DNA of 64,000 nucleotides from a virus, in the IMG/VR virus record IMGVR_UViG_3300025584_000449, positions 62,001 through 126,000 of that record, one strand, 5' to 3'. The notes below the pieces were generated by a model that was given only the letters and a program-made list of their open reading frames with translations, was not told where the DNA came from and ran no database searches. Below, piece by piece: positions 15,353-22,740 of this stretch. The translations under genes and the position numbers were made by a program. Positions within the stretch are counted from its first letter, which is position 1. Each line of letters starts with the position of its first letter.

Positions 15353-17347
15353 ATGAACAATCTATTCTTAGATAGGAAAGAGCTTGAAAAGAAAGCGTTT
15401 CGCTATTTAACAGAAGACCACACTAATTGGGTAAAAGAGATAATTACGGAGTTGTTAACAAACTTCCCTGAGTTTACAGACGTGGATTTAGGTGTTGAGT
15501 GGATACGTAAAGACTTCAATAAAGGAACAGCAGTAGGATTCGTCAATATACAAGGAATGGCTCAGGTCCCTGTTATAGTAGATAGCTATAATATGTATGA
15601 TCTTGATGTCATTATAGTGAATAACTCAACGTATCCGTTAACACACGATACAGTGTTAAAGTTATTTAAGAATCCGGCAGCATTTAAGACTTCCGGTAAA
15701 GGCACATCTTTAATTAAAGACCTTGATCTATTTGTACGTCCTGTTGTAGAGCCAGCCACAGCTGGTGAATCTAGCGTTAAGACTGCTAAATATGACTCTG
15801 TAATAGAGAAAATGGGTGGGTCGGTGCTAGGTAATGACTTACGAGACATTCTTTCGTCTATAGAGCCATATCTCAACGAATATATGGACAATGGACATGG
15901 CGATATCATTGAGAAGCTTAGCAGTATTGAGCCTATTGAGGAAACTGACTTTGCTAAAGACTTAATGCGTACTATGCCTATTGACAGACAGTACAAATAT
16001 GAAGATAGTAATGGTAACACTATATTAAAACAGGCTAATAGTAGGGTGAACTACACATATATGATAGAAGTTGACAGTCAAGAGGCTGATCTTAATGAGG
16101 ATATGACTGCAGAATCATTAAAAATAGCGGCCTCTTATTCTAGTCCAGACCTATATACATACTATATTGATAAAAGAGGCAAAGCTCAAAAAGCCTATAC
16201 TACTGTATTCAATAATGTAAATAAAAAGCGTGACATAAAGGTAATAGATAGAGAAACTTTCAAGACTATGAGAGTATCTTCTGGTATTAGAAATCCTAAG
16301 CGTAAAGCTGAATATTTAAAACGTAGAAATAAGTCAACTGAGAAAATTGCTAGTGTTAATGAATCTCCTAAAGTAATGAAACTAGTAAATGATCCTGGGT
16401 CTCTGTTCTTATATAAGAACGGAAGCTATTTATGCAGCGATGACACAAATTCTCTAGATATGGAGAAAGTTGCTAGCCTTGGATCACAGCAATGGACACC
16501 AGAAGGCACAATTCCTTCTATGGGCGATACAGGCTGTTGGGTATTTAGCGATAATAGTGCTTCTAAGCCGTTTGAGGTAGTAGGATTACATAAGGTTGCT
16601 GGTGTAGGCAACTTTGAGGTTGTAGGCTGGGATGGAATGAATAGACATACGTATTATCCTCTGCAAGGCATTAAGGATAATGACCTTATTGAGCATGATA
16701 AGTATAATGATTCGTCCTATGTACCAGGAAATACGAAATTCGTTAAATTGGCTACTAGAATTGAGAATAATGATCTGTCATTGATAAGAGAGCATATCAG
16801 TAATAAGGTAAGCAAGGATAGTGCCGGATTATACTCATTCCATGGAGCGGAATTTAGCAAATATAGCTCTAAAACTAGAGACTTGACCTTTGATGAGGCT
16901 ATGTGGACTGCGATACATTGTAATGTACCCAATGATCAATTAGAATCATTGGAAAGCTTAGAGAAAAGCGCTTCATTGGCGTTAGATGCTAAAGCTCCTA
17001 TGTCACTTCTTGATCTCGAGTATAAGATCCATTCGAAATATAAGGATCTGTACTCTGACATGAAAAATGACATCATGAAGGTGGCTGCTATGGGTGCGGT
17101 TCCTAGTATTGGGTCACCTAAGACCATAGATGCCGTATTAGGGCTTAGTCTACTCAATAAGAACAACATTACGAGTTACTTAGAGCTGATTCCTGCCTAT
17201 GAAGAGGTATTACAGTACTTAGCTAAGCTACTACTGGCTGTGCGTATGGGACTTAAGACGTTAGATGAGTATCAGGTAAAAGAGGCAATGTTGAACCTGA
17301 CTAAGGTGGTTGTAGGGCTAAAGAGCTTAGGTGCTGTAATGAAATAG
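15353..17347 (+). CDS. Large virion protein, unknown
   Basis: 664 aa. An N-terminal domain contains VNIQGMAQVPVIVDSYNMYD followed by LDVIIVN...YPLTHDTVLKLF, which I take to be a conserved region of large-phage virion proteins without being able to name it. The protein is rich in the K-x-A words seen across this phage's capsid proteins (EKKA, VKTA, EKIAS, EKVAS, HKVAG, EKSAS, MKVAA). It has its own sigma-70 promoter. I considered a portal role because no portal is otherwise found, but the order of elements does not fit a recognised portal family. Confidence 0.6.
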   Translation: MNNLFLDRKELEKKAFRYLTEDHTNWVKEIITELLTNFPEFTDVDLGVEWIRKDFNKGTAVGFVNIQGMAQVPVIVDSYNMYDLDVIIVNNSTYPLTHDTVLKLFKNPAAFKTSGKGTSLIKDLDLFVRPVVEPATAGESSVKTAKYDSVIEKMGGSVLGNDLRDILSSIEPYLNEYMDNGHGDIIEKLSSIEPIEETDFAKDLMRTMPIDRQYKYEDSNGNTILKQANSRVNYTYMIEVDSQEADLNEDMTAESLKIAASYSSPDLYTYYIDKRGKAQKAYTTVFNNVNKKRDIKVIDRETFKTMRVSSGIRNPKRKAEYLKRRNKSTEKIASVNESPKVMKLVNDPGSLFLYKNGSYLCSDDTNSLDMEKVASLGSQQWTPEGTIPSMGDTGCWVFSDNSASKPFEVVGLHKVAGVGNFEVVGWDGMNRHTYYPLQGIKDNDLIEHDKYNDSSYVPGNTKFVKLATRIENNDLSLIREHISNKVSKDSAGLYSFHGAEFSKYSSKTRDLTFDEAMWTAIHCNVPNDQLESLESLEKSASLALDAKAPMSLLDLEYKIHSKYKDLYSDMKNDIMKVAAMGAVPSIGSPKTIDAVLGLSLLNKNNITSYLELIPAYEEVLQYLAKLLLAVRMGLKTLDEYQVKEAMLNLTKVVVGLKSLGAVMK

Positions 17348-17452
17348 CTTACCTGGTAGCACGCCATTAAGGCAAAATAGTGAAATGGGTGTATATGCAA
17401 ATATATGCCCTTTTTTCTTGTGTACCGTACAAGGAATATAGAGGCCACAAGT

Positions 17453-17463
17453 GGTATAAGAAC
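17453..17463 (+). promoter_or_regulatory. GGTATAAGAA-type promoter element
   Basis: GGTATAAGAAC on the plus strand, upstream of two tiny coupled genes and a terminator. Confidence 0.6.
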
Positions 17464-17530
17464 ATTGGTAGTGTATAGTGTAAACAAATGGTTACACAGG
17501 AGCAACAAATACCAACATTGAGAGGTTATT

Positions 17531-17650
17531 GTGGAGCTACTAGGAGAATTCATCATGTTTGTCATAGTAGGCATGATCTCATATCGATACGGTTACGGCT
17601 CAGGCTATAGAGCCGGCCACGATAGAGGCGTAAGGGGCTTTAGAACATGA
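17531..17650 (+). CDS. 39-aa membrane peptide
   Basis: GTG start preceded by GAGAGGTTATT; an ATG at 17555 with CTAGGAG upstream would give 31 aa. One transmembrane segment (EFIMFVIVGMISY) is followed by a Tyr/Gly/Arg tail (RYGYGSGYRAGHDRG). The stop overlaps the next ATG. Function unknown. Confidence 0.5.
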   Translation: MELLGEFIMFVIVGMISYRYGYGSGYRAGHDRGVRGFRT

Positions 17651-17805
17651 ACATACAAACCGCGATTAGCATTGTGACATATTGTCACCCTAGCATATGT
17701 CTCAATAATGTACCAATTGAGACAATAATACACGCTGCTGAGCACATCCTGAACACACAACAAGGCCCAAGGCCATACATAGCGCTCACTGGCGAGCGTT
17801 ATTGA
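17647..17805 (+). CDS. 52-aa protein, unknown
   Basis: The ATG overlaps the upstream stop (ATGA). The protein starts MNIQTAISIVTYCHPSICLN and ends RPYIALTGERY. Its stop lies within the first base pairs of a terminator. Coupled to the membrane peptide. No family recognised. Confidence 0.5.
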   Translation: MNIQTAISIVTYCHPSICLNNVPIETIIHAAEHILNTQQGPRPYIALTGERY

Positions 17806-17826
17806 GAGGGCATTGCCCTCTCTTTA
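17804..17826 (+). terminator. Rho-independent terminator
   Basis: GAGAGGGC-ATT-GCCCTCTC followed by TTT. It ends the 17453 transcript. The 170 nt after it, up to the promoter at 17995, hold nothing I can identify. Confidence 0.8.
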
Positions 17827-17994
17827 GCCTAAAAAAATATTAAATGACCATCAAGGTTTTAGGTTCCATACACCTACCCCGCCTAAGAAGCTTACCTGAT
17901 GCTGCGCGTGCGGATAGTTATTTTTTATTTTATAAATTTTTATGTTAATCTAAATGGGCTTAACACAGAGTAGTAACTGCTTAAATAATACATG

Positions 17995-18023
17995 TTGACA
18001 AACATTATTTATTCGAGTATATT
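17995..18023 (+). promoter_or_regulatory. TTGACA-N17-TATATT promoter
   Basis: TTGACA 17995-18000, 17-nt spacer, TATATT 18018-18023, followed by GGAGG before gene 18041. Confidence 0.85.
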
Positions 18024-18040
18024 ATAATTGGAGGTTACTA

Positions 18041-18496
18041 ATGAAAAAACATGCAGGGTCAAACATCTACTTTTCTAAAGGGAGAAAGATGGATTTAAGC
18101 AAGGCGCTTAGTCCAAGCACATCTTACCATTATTCGGCTCAAGGAAAATATACAGATCCTATTTTACATATGGATCGTAAAGAATCTAAATTTTTAAATA
18201 AAATAGACAATCAAACTACATATATAGATCCCAGTCAAACAGAAGCTTATATAAAAGCATATGATAAATCTGTTAGAAAAGGTGTAACAAACCAGTTTTC
18301 CAAATGGGAAAAGAAAAAAATAAAGAAAAAGTTCTTAGGGATAATTCCGTATACTAAGAAAAAACGAGTAGTAGTCACAGATAAAAAAGGTATTGAGAAA
18401 AGATTAAACGATCCTGAGTTTAAAAAGCAACATTTACGCGTTTTAGGATTTATGAATAAAAATAGAAAAACTGGATTTTCAGTAGGAGTTGGGTAA
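18041..18496 (+). CDS. Small basic protein, probable virion cargo
   Basis: 151 aa, very Lys-rich (KWEKKKIKKKFLGIIPYTKK). It starts MKKHAGSNIYFSKGRKMDLS and ends ...VLGFMNKNRKTGFSVGVG. It has its own late-type promoter and terminator and resembles in composition the other basic proteins at 20-33 kb. No fold recognised. A packaged, DNA-bound or injected protein is inference. Confidence 0.6.
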   Translation: MKKHAGSNIYFSKGRKMDLSKALSPSTSYHYSAQGKYTDPILHMDRKESKFLNKIDNQTTYIDPSQTEAYIKAYDKSVRKGVTNQFSKWEKKKIKKKFLGIIPYTKKKRVVVTDKKGIEKRLNDPEFKKQHLRVLGFMNKNRKTGFSVGVG

Positions 18497-18515
18497 CACA
18501 GCATTTTAAGCTAAA

Positions 18516-18545
18516 GAAAAGGGAGTTTGTGGTCCTCCCTTTTTA
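18516..18545. terminator. Bidirectional terminator
   Basis: AAAAGGGAG ... CTCCCTTTTT hairpin with T-runs on both strands. It serves gene 18041-18496 (plus) and gene 18560-18730 (minus). Confidence 0.8.
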
Positions 18546-18559
18546 TGGTACGACGATGA

Positions 18560-18730
18560 TTAATCAGACGGCGGCATCCAACTATCAACGTTGAATTTCG
18601 GAACTGGGACACGAATAGTAGCATCAAAATTCTTGACCTGATGCTCAACCGCGTGGTCCATCTGTTGATTCTGCCATGCCCGGAACAGACCAGCAGTACA
18701 GGAAGTCAGAATGAGTGCCAATGCTAACAT
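18560..18730 (-). CDS. Small lipoprotein-like peptide
   Basis: 56 aa, starting MLALALILTSCTAGLFRAWQ. Residues 8-11 (LTSC) fit a lipobox after a short hydrophobic run, though the basic N-region is missing. The C-terminal part is hydrophilic and ends VPKFNVDSWMPPSD. AAGGAGATTGAA precedes the ATG. Transcribed from the element at 18755. It might be an outer-membrane spanin-like or exclusion lipoprotein; that is a guess from architecture. Confidence 0.6.
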   Translation of the reverse strand: MLALALILTSCTAGLFRAWQNQQMDHAVEHQVKNFDATIRVPVPKFNVDSWMPPSD

Positions 18731-18754
18731 TTCAATCTCCTTAGTTAGTGTATT

Positions 18755-18765
18755 ATTCTTATACC
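18755..18765 (-). promoter_or_regulatory. GGTATAAGAA-type promoter element
   Basis: GGTATAAGAAT on the minus strand between the terminator of gene 18788-19096 and the start of gene 18560-18730. Confidence 0.7.
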
Positions 18766-18775
18766 AATAAAAGCT

Positions 18776-18798
18776 AAAAGAAGGGAGTTACCCCTTCT
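18776..18798 (-). terminator. Rho-independent terminator
   Basis: GAAGGGG-TAA-CTCCCTTC followed by TTTTAGC on the minus strand. It overlaps the stop codon of gene 18788-19096. Confidence 0.75.
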
Positions 18799-19096
18799 CC
18801 TCATCTTCGTACATAAGGATAAAGTCGTTGAGGGCGTTTTCTGCTTCTAGCTTAGCCATGAATTCCGACTCTGCAGTCCCTCTTGCTACGTAGACATGCT
18901 CGTATGCCGGTAGCGGTGTGTAATACACTGACCAATGCCACACGGTCTCCATGGAAAAAGAATGAAAAGTAATCCCCAAAAACTTAAAGATTTTTCTTTC
19001 TTGTATGGAGGAAACGTAACAGTTGGCAGACGATTTTTCATGAGTGCGGTTTAACTGTGATACAGTAGCCAGCACAGGGGTCCATTCAGAAGACAT
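18788..19096 (-). CDS. Unknown protein
   Basis: 102 aa, starting MSSEWTPVLATVSQLNRTHE. The middle part is beta-rich and aromatic (ETVWHWSVYYTPLPAYEHVY), followed by an acidic helix. Single-gene unit with promoter at 19134 and terminator at 18776. G+C is higher than in the structural genes. No family recognised. Confidence 0.65.
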   Translation of the reverse strand: MSSEWTPVLATVSQLNRTHEKSSANCYVSSIQERKIFKFLGITFHSFSMETVWHWSVYYTPLPAYEHVYVARGTAESEFMAKLEAENALNDFILMYEDEEKG

Positions 19097-19133
19097 GTCG
19101 TGCTCCTTATTTCAAGTTAACTCTACCTACACT

Positions 19134-19144
19134 ATTCTTATACC
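19134..19144 (-). promoter_or_regulatory. GGTATAAGAA-type promoter element
   Basis: GGTATAAGAAT on the minus strand, directly below the terminator at 19145-19169. Confidence 0.7.
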
Positions 19145-19169
19145 TAAAAAAGAGGGACTAGCCCTCTTT
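19145..19169 (-). terminator. Rho-independent terminator
   Basis: AAGAGGGC-TA-GTCCCTCTT followed by TTTTTA on the minus strand. Confidence 0.8.
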
Positions 19170-19184
19170 GAACAAACGGAGCAC

Positions 19185-19562
19185 CTATTTCTCTATACGG
19201 CGGTGTAAGCACCCACACGATTTAGTGCTGTACTTTATTCTGGTCAAGTTGCTTCCTAAGATTGTTTTTTCCTCACCACAATCACATTTGCAACGCCATC
19301 GTGGTTCTCCCTTTATCACGCTCACGAGCTCCAGTACAACTAGCATTCCGAATCTATGACCTATTAGATCATTCACCTCTGCGCGAAAACATCCACAAGA
19401 CTTTGTCATACCTGACCTTAGGTCATTGCCAAGTATTATTTTTTTAGTTCCACATTCACATTCGCAGAGCCAACGTGCTTTTTGCCACTTATCATTTTCA
19501 GCCCTCCCAATGACTGTAAGCCTGCCGAATGTTCTGCCCATTAGGTCTATTAGTGCTCCCAT
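19185..19562 (-). CDS. Two-repeat zinc-ribbon DNA-binding-type protein
   Basis: 125 aa built of two copies of one unit. Each has an (L)IG.xFG.L.V start, W.C.C.CG, an I(I/L)G..L linker and TKSCGC at the end. Unit 1 spans about residues 5-58 and unit 2 about 66-120. The unit is common in phage proteins and beside HNH homing endonucleases, where it is thought to bind DNA. No catalytic domain is present. Transcribed from 19583-19593. Confidence 0.7.
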   Translation of the reverse strand: MGALIDLMGRTFGRLTVIGRAENDKWQKARWLCECECGTKKIILGNDLRSGMTKSCGCFRAEVNDLIGHRFGMLVVLELVSVIKGEPRWRCKCDCGEEKTILGSNLTRIKYSTKSCGCLHRRIEK

Positions 19563-19582
19563 ATTAAACCTACCTTTCTATT

Positions 19583-19593
19583 ATTCTTATACC
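19583..19593 (-). promoter_or_regulatory. GGTATAAGAA-type promoter element
   Basis: GGTATAAGAAT on the minus strand. An AACAATATATTGTT palindrome lies between it and the terminator of the upstream gene. Confidence 0.7.
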
Positions 19594-19616
19594 TAAACAA
19601 TATATTGTTTTTAAGC

Positions 19617-19643
19617 TAAAAGAAAGAAGGTGTTAACCTTCTT
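19617..19643 (-). terminator. Rho-independent terminator
   Basis: AGAAGGT-TAA-CACCTTCT followed by TTCTTTTAGC on the minus strand, overlapping the end of gene 19633-19935. Confidence 0.75.
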
Positions 19644-19935
19644 CCTCCATAAGGAGCAGGAACGAGTCACCTCTGACAGTGCCCTTGGTCAAGAGTTCCT
19701 TCCTCATCTCGGACGAAATAGTTCCAAGATTTGCAGTTGTAAAGTGCGTCTCACCATCACGAACCTTTACAACCTGCAAAGGCGAAATGTCTTTACCAAA
19801 CATTCCCATAAAAGGTTCGCCTTCAGCCCTCACACAAGTCAAGAAAGTACCATGACGATCATGAATACATGTTACTAGGCGAACACCTAATCCATCTTGG
19901 TGTTTTCCAGGATGCTCATCGATTATATTAAACAT
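19633..19935 (-). CDS. Unknown protein
   Basis: 100 aa, starting MFNIIDEHPGKHQDGLGVRL. Apparently beta-rich with Gly turns, ending in a helix and an acidic MEEEG tail. Single-gene unit from the element at 19981. No family recognised. Confidence 0.65.
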   Translation of the reverse strand: MFNIIDEHPGKHQDGLGVRLVTCIHDRHGTFLTCVRAEGEPFMGMFGKDISPLQVVKVRDGETHFTTANLGTISSEMRKELLTKGTVRGDSFLLLMEEEG

Positions 19936-19980
19936 GTCGTGCTCCTTGTCAAAGTTTCAACTTATCGCTCTACCTACACT

Positions 19981-19991
19981 ATTCTTATACC
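19981..19991 (-). promoter_or_regulatory. GGTATAAGAA-type promoter element
   Basis: GGTATAAGAAT on the minus strand, 9 nt from the rightward TTGACA at 20001, forming a divergent pair. Confidence 0.7.
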
Positions 19992-20000
19992 TAAAAAAGC

Positions 20001-20029
20001 TTGACAAATAATATTTTTTAAATTATATT
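20001..20029 (+). promoter_or_regulatory. TTGACA-N17-TATATT promoter
   Basis: TTGACA 20001-20006, 17-nt spacer, TATATT 20024-20029. An ATG at 20035 would give a leaderless 14-codon peptide (MTKKEGVNRLSNTA) whose start repeats that of gene 21528. The next full gene is 20125-20766. Confidence 0.75.
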
Positions 20030-20124
20030 ATATTATGACTAAAAAAGAAGGTGTTAACCGCCTCTCAAATACTGCTTGACAAAGCGTTCTTCTGTTATGA
20101 AACTACTGGGGAAAAAGGTAAATA

Positions 20125-20766
20125 ATGTTAATAAAACTTGGATTTAGTAAAACTTACTATAGAGGGATGGGCTCAGAGTTTGTAACAGATGTAAAAAATC
20201 ACGGGTTGCCAAAAGGAACTTCCATAACTTCTTCTAAAACCATAGCAAAAGAATATGCAGAAAAAGGAGCTCTAAATAACTTAGAGGGCGATCCGCAAAT
20301 TGGGTATAAAACTAATTCTAAAATAAAAGCACAAGTAAAAAAGTTAAGAAGGTTGGGGGTATCTAAGAGAACTTCTAGACTTCAAGCTCCTTGGACTATA
20401 AAGCCTAAAGGTGCAATAATAAAACTAAAAATTCCAGACAAATTAGAAAATACTTTAGATCTGGGATTGGGGCATTTAAAAGAAAAAGTTTTAACAACTA
20501 ATATACCTAAAAAGTTTATTTCGATACAGGAAGATAATATAGCAGCTCCAAAAGGGGAATTTCCCGCAAGTGTTAGACGTTTTACTAGAAAACAACTTCG
20601 TATTTCCGAAGCAGCTGCCAATAAAGGGCGTAAAAAAGAAGTTGTTAGTTTATTAGAATCTGCAGCAACAAATCACCCAGTTCCTTTATTAGATAAAAAA
20701 AAGCAACTTAGACAATCAAGAATTTTTAGAAAACAGCTTACTAAAAAACTAATAAAGTTATTATGA
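20125..20766 (+). CDS. ADP-ribosyltransferase-like effector
   Basis: 213 aa. YYRGMG at residues 11-16 and GTSITSSKTIAKEYA at 31-45 resemble the R and S-T-S elements of R-S-E type ADP-ribosyltransferases. KKFISIQED near 129-137 could supply the glutamate (E136) of the third motif. The C-terminal 70 residues are strongly basic. Several phages inject such enzymes with their DNA to modify host RNA polymerase (T4 Alt is the known case). The sigma-70-type promoter and position among basic virion-type genes fit that role, but the assignment rests on short motifs. Confidence 0.5.
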   Translation: MLIKLGFSKTYYRGMGSEFVTDVKNHGLPKGTSITSSKTIAKEYAEKGALNNLEGDPQIGYKTNSKIKAQVKKLRRLGVSKRTSRLQAPWTIKPKGAIIKLKIPDKLENTLDLGLGHLKEKVLTTNIPKKFISIQEDNIAAPKGEFPASVRRFTRKQLRISEAAANKGRKKEVVSLLESAATNHPVPLLDKKKQLRQSRIFRKQLTKKLIKLL

Positions 20767-20792
20767 CTAAAAAGAACATTAAAAAAAAGAGC

Positions 20793-20821
20793 TTGACAAG
20801 TAATATTATATAAATTATAAT
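20793..20821 (+). promoter_or_regulatory. Consensus sigma-70 promoter
   Basis: TTGACA 20793-20798, 17-nt spacer, TATAAT 20816-20821, followed by ACAAGGAG before gene 20848. This is the only copy of this class with a perfect TATAAT. Confidence 0.9.
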
Positions 20822-20847
20822 ATAACTATATTAACAAGGAGATTCGT

Positions 20848-21249
20848 ATGGGTAAATTTTTTAAAACAGCAAAATCATCATTTCCATATTATACAGACAT
20901 AGATAAAAATGTTCCAAGCAAACATAGAGCAATACATCCAGGAGTAGTGTGGGGAATAACTGGCCTTCATGCATCGGCAGCTGCAGTAGCACGTCCTTAT
21001 AATAAAGGATTTAGAAAAGGCGTGGATCATGCGATTACTGCATTAGGAGCAATAACAGCTTCTAATATGCATCGCCCTAAGTATAAGGCACGCGTAGAGT
21101 TAGCTGCTAGAACTAATGCTGAACATGGTACTACTATTTCACATCGAGATAGAGAAACAAGAAAAGCAGTTAATATTATGTTTAAAGATAAAAAGAAATC
21201 ACAGAAATCTCTTAATAAAAAGTATCGTAATGAATTAAAGGGTAAGTAA
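20848..21249 (+). CDS. Small basic membrane-associated protein
   Basis: 133 aa. It starts MGKFFKTAKSSFPYYTDIDK, has hydrophobic segments (VVWGITGLHASAAAVA and HAITALGAITA) and a very basic C-terminus (FKDKKKSQKSLNKKYRNELK). Composition fits a packaged or membrane-inserting protein. The first 24 nt of the gene are repeated at 21255-21278. Confidence 0.6.
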   Translation: MGKFFKTAKSSFPYYTDIDKNVPSKHRAIHPGVVWGITGLHASAAAVARPYNKGFRKGVDHAITALGAITASNMHRPKYKARVELAARTNAEHGTTISHRDRETRKAVNIMFKDKKKSQKSLNKKYRNELKGK

Positions 21250-21254
21250 GTACT

Positions 21255-21278
21255 ATGGGTAAATTTTTTAAAACAGCA
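21255..21278 (+). repeat. Repeated 5' end of gene 20848
   Basis: The 24 nt encoding MGKFFKTA at 20848-20871 recur here, followed by ten new codons and a stop (MGKFFKTAYWATKNIKC). This looks like the remnant of a duplicated gene cut off where the HNH fragment begins. Confidence 0.65.
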
Positions 21279-21313
21279 TATTGGGCTACAAAGAACATCA
21301 AATGTTAATTCTT

Positions 21314-21517
21314 TCATACATTCTCCTTAAACCATTCGCAAAAAGTGTTTAGAGTAGCGTTCGACAATCCATGTTTTTTATGATAAGCTTTATGACATAA
21401 TTCACATAATGTAATGCCGTTATATGGGTTAACTCTGTCTTCTGGAAAATTGGCATAACCATTTAGATGGTGTGCATTTAAATTACCACCAGTATTATCA
21501 CCACAAACTTGACAAGT
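21314..21517 (-). pseudogene. HNH endonuclease C-terminal fragment
   Basis: 67 codons in one open frame with no start: CQVCGD, NLNAHHLNGYANFPEDR, NGITLCELCHKAYHKKHG, then FCEWFKENV and stop. This is the zinc-plus-HNH core (HH ... N ... CHKAYHKKHG) of a homing-type endonuclease. An in-frame stop lies just upstream, so the N-terminus is lost. Downstream on the minus strand an ATG opens MKELTFDVL, the probable start of a neighbour gene carried along and then cut. Confidence 0.65.
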
Positions 21518-21527
21518 ATATTATATT

Positions 21528-21869
21528 ATGACTAAAAAAGGCGCAATTTCATTAACATCCTTGATAGCAGGTACACTGCTATCCCTAATGGCTCTATGGA
21601 GTAAATGCGATCTTCCGATCCCTGCTACAACTGATGATGTCAAAACTCTTGATGTTCGTCAGACAGAGCTCGCCATTGAGCATTATTCAGATAAGGAGCG
21701 AGATTTACGTCGAGAAGAGCTTGACCTCTTTATTAGAGTCGAGCAAGATTTTACTGAGAATCCCGTTTTACAAACGTTGCTTCGCCAAAGATTAGAGGAT
21801 ACTAAGATAGAAAAAGAACAAGCTCAACGTAAACGCAAAGAGTACGAAGAACATTCCAAGGATTTTTAA
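21528..21869 (+). CDS. Membrane-anchored coiled-coil protein (spanin-like)
   Basis: 113 aa. One N-terminal transmembrane segment (residues about 7-24, SLTSLIAGTLLSLMALW) is followed by a Cys and a long charged helix (DKERDLRREELDLFIRVEQD then LLRQRLEDTKIEKEQAQRKR). This is the architecture of an inner-membrane spanin or a virion tape-associated helper. The ATG lies directly after TTGACA-like and TATATT-like sequence with no Shine-Dalgarno, so translation may be leaderless. Confidence 0.55.
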   Translation: MTKKGAISLTSLIAGTLLSLMALWSKCDLPIPATTDDVKTLDVRQTELAIEHYSDKERDLRREELDLFIRVEQDFTENPVLQTLLRQRLEDTKIEKEQAQRKRKEYEEHSKDF

Positions 21870-21872
21870 TTT

Positions 21873-22055
21873 ATGATTTTATTAAAATTAGGGTTTCAAG
21901 CACCTAGAATAATCAAAGAGCCGAAGATACTACCAGTGAACTCTGTACAAGAGGTTACTCCAATAAAAGCTAAGAAGCCTATCAAACCAAAGGCATTAGT
22001 AAATCCAGCTGTTAAGCTAGAAAATAATGGCTTTTTAACAACAGTAAAGTTTTAA
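21873..22055 (+). CDS. Small basic protein with MLxKLGF-type start
   Basis: 60 aa. It starts MILLKLGFQAP and has a Lys/Pro-rich middle (IKAKKPIKPKALVNPA). The start resembles MLIKLGF of gene 20125 and MLKDLGF of gene 51253. Function unknown. Confidence 0.55.
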   Translation: MILLKLGFQAPRIIKEPKILPVNSVQEVTPIKAKKPIKPKALVNPAVKLENNGFLTTVKF

Positions 22056-22057
22056 GC

Positions 22058-22086
22058 TAAAAAGAGAGTAGCGCTAGCTACCCTCT
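22058..22086 (-). terminator. Terminator between convergent genes
   Basis: AGAGGGTAGC-TAGC-GCTACTCTC followed by TTTTTAGC on the minus strand. It lies between the rightward gene ending at 22055 and the leftward genes beginning above 22074. Confidence 0.7.
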
Positions 22087-22183
22087 TCATCAGTTAACTC
22101 ATCGATTAAAATATCTTCGCATTCTGTAAGAATTCCTCTGACTTTGTCAGTAACTCCGTTATTTCTTTTTCTTCACTCGTCAT
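22074..22183 (-). pseudogene. Small acidic protein gene, frameshifted
   Basis: An ATG at 22183 opens MTSEEKEITELLTKSEEFLQ, which stops after 25 codons. In the -1 frame the sequence continues VRGILTECEDILIDELTDEE down to a TAG at 22074. One added A in ACAAAG gives a smooth 36-aa acidic protein. The length 22074-22183 is not a multiple of three. Function unknown. Confidence 0.5.
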
Positions 22184-22516
22184 TGCGTTGCCTCTTTATA
22201 AATCTTGTAAGGAAGATTAGCCCAACTGGTATTCCAAGGAATATTATAGGAACTGAAATAACTCCCACTTTTATGCAAAAGTATATTAGGCCAACTATTG
22301 CTCCAACAGCAATAGCTATAGCTAGTACAACAAGTATGAATATATTTAATTTATATTCAAACCCGTCATAGAGATCGTCTAGATATTCTGTGTATTTGTC
22401 TATTATATTTATCTCAACCTTCCGTATCTTTCTCGGTATTCGTTAACTTCGATTCCGAGAGTAACTCCACGAATTATTAAGAATACTATTACTAATGATA
22501 ATATTATTATAATCAT
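22173..22516 (-). pseudogene. Membrane protein gene, frameshifted
   Basis: The ATG at 22516 encodes a transmembrane segment (MIIIILSLVIVFLIIRGVTL) and stops after 35 codons at 22409. The -1 frame continues from about 22418 as VEINIIDKYTEYLDDLYDGF followed by two transmembrane segments and ends at 22173. That second part has no start codon. Adding one A to GGAAGG gives one protein of about 116 aa with three transmembrane segments. Confidence 0.55.
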
Positions 22517-22740
22517 TTGCTAGTAATCCTCCCATAAAGAATTAATCCACCACTAGTTGTTAACACTACAGCGGGGACACTCCACCAACCTAAAGTGCCT
22601 ACAATTGCCCAAGCAAGTAAAAAGGAGCAATACCCGGCAGCTAGACAAAGGCTGAGAAATAATATTAGAGCTCCATAAAATTCCGGCCCTTCAGTTACTG
22701 TCATATATCTGTCGAGTTTGTTCCAAAGATTTTTTATCAT
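22513..22740 (-). CDS. Small membrane protein, two TM segments
   Basis: 75 aa. A short charged N-terminus (MIKNLWNKLDRYMTV) is followed by two hydrophobic segments (about residues 24-46 and 51-68). It overlaps its neighbours by 4 nt on both sides, downstream of RNA ligase. Function unknown. Confidence 0.65.
   Translation of the reverse strand: MIKNLWNKLDRYMTVTEGPEFYGALILFLSLCLAAGYCSFLLAWAIVGTLGWWSVPAVVLTTSGGLILYGRITSK

Noticed and set aside
15353-17347. Portal protein
   Set aside because: It is distant from the terminase and has no portal-like stem, wing or clip pattern; kept as an unknown virion protein.
20087-20115. Second TTGACA before gene 20125
   Set aside because: At 17 nt downstream there is no acceptable -10 hexamer; the promoter at 20001 is adequate.
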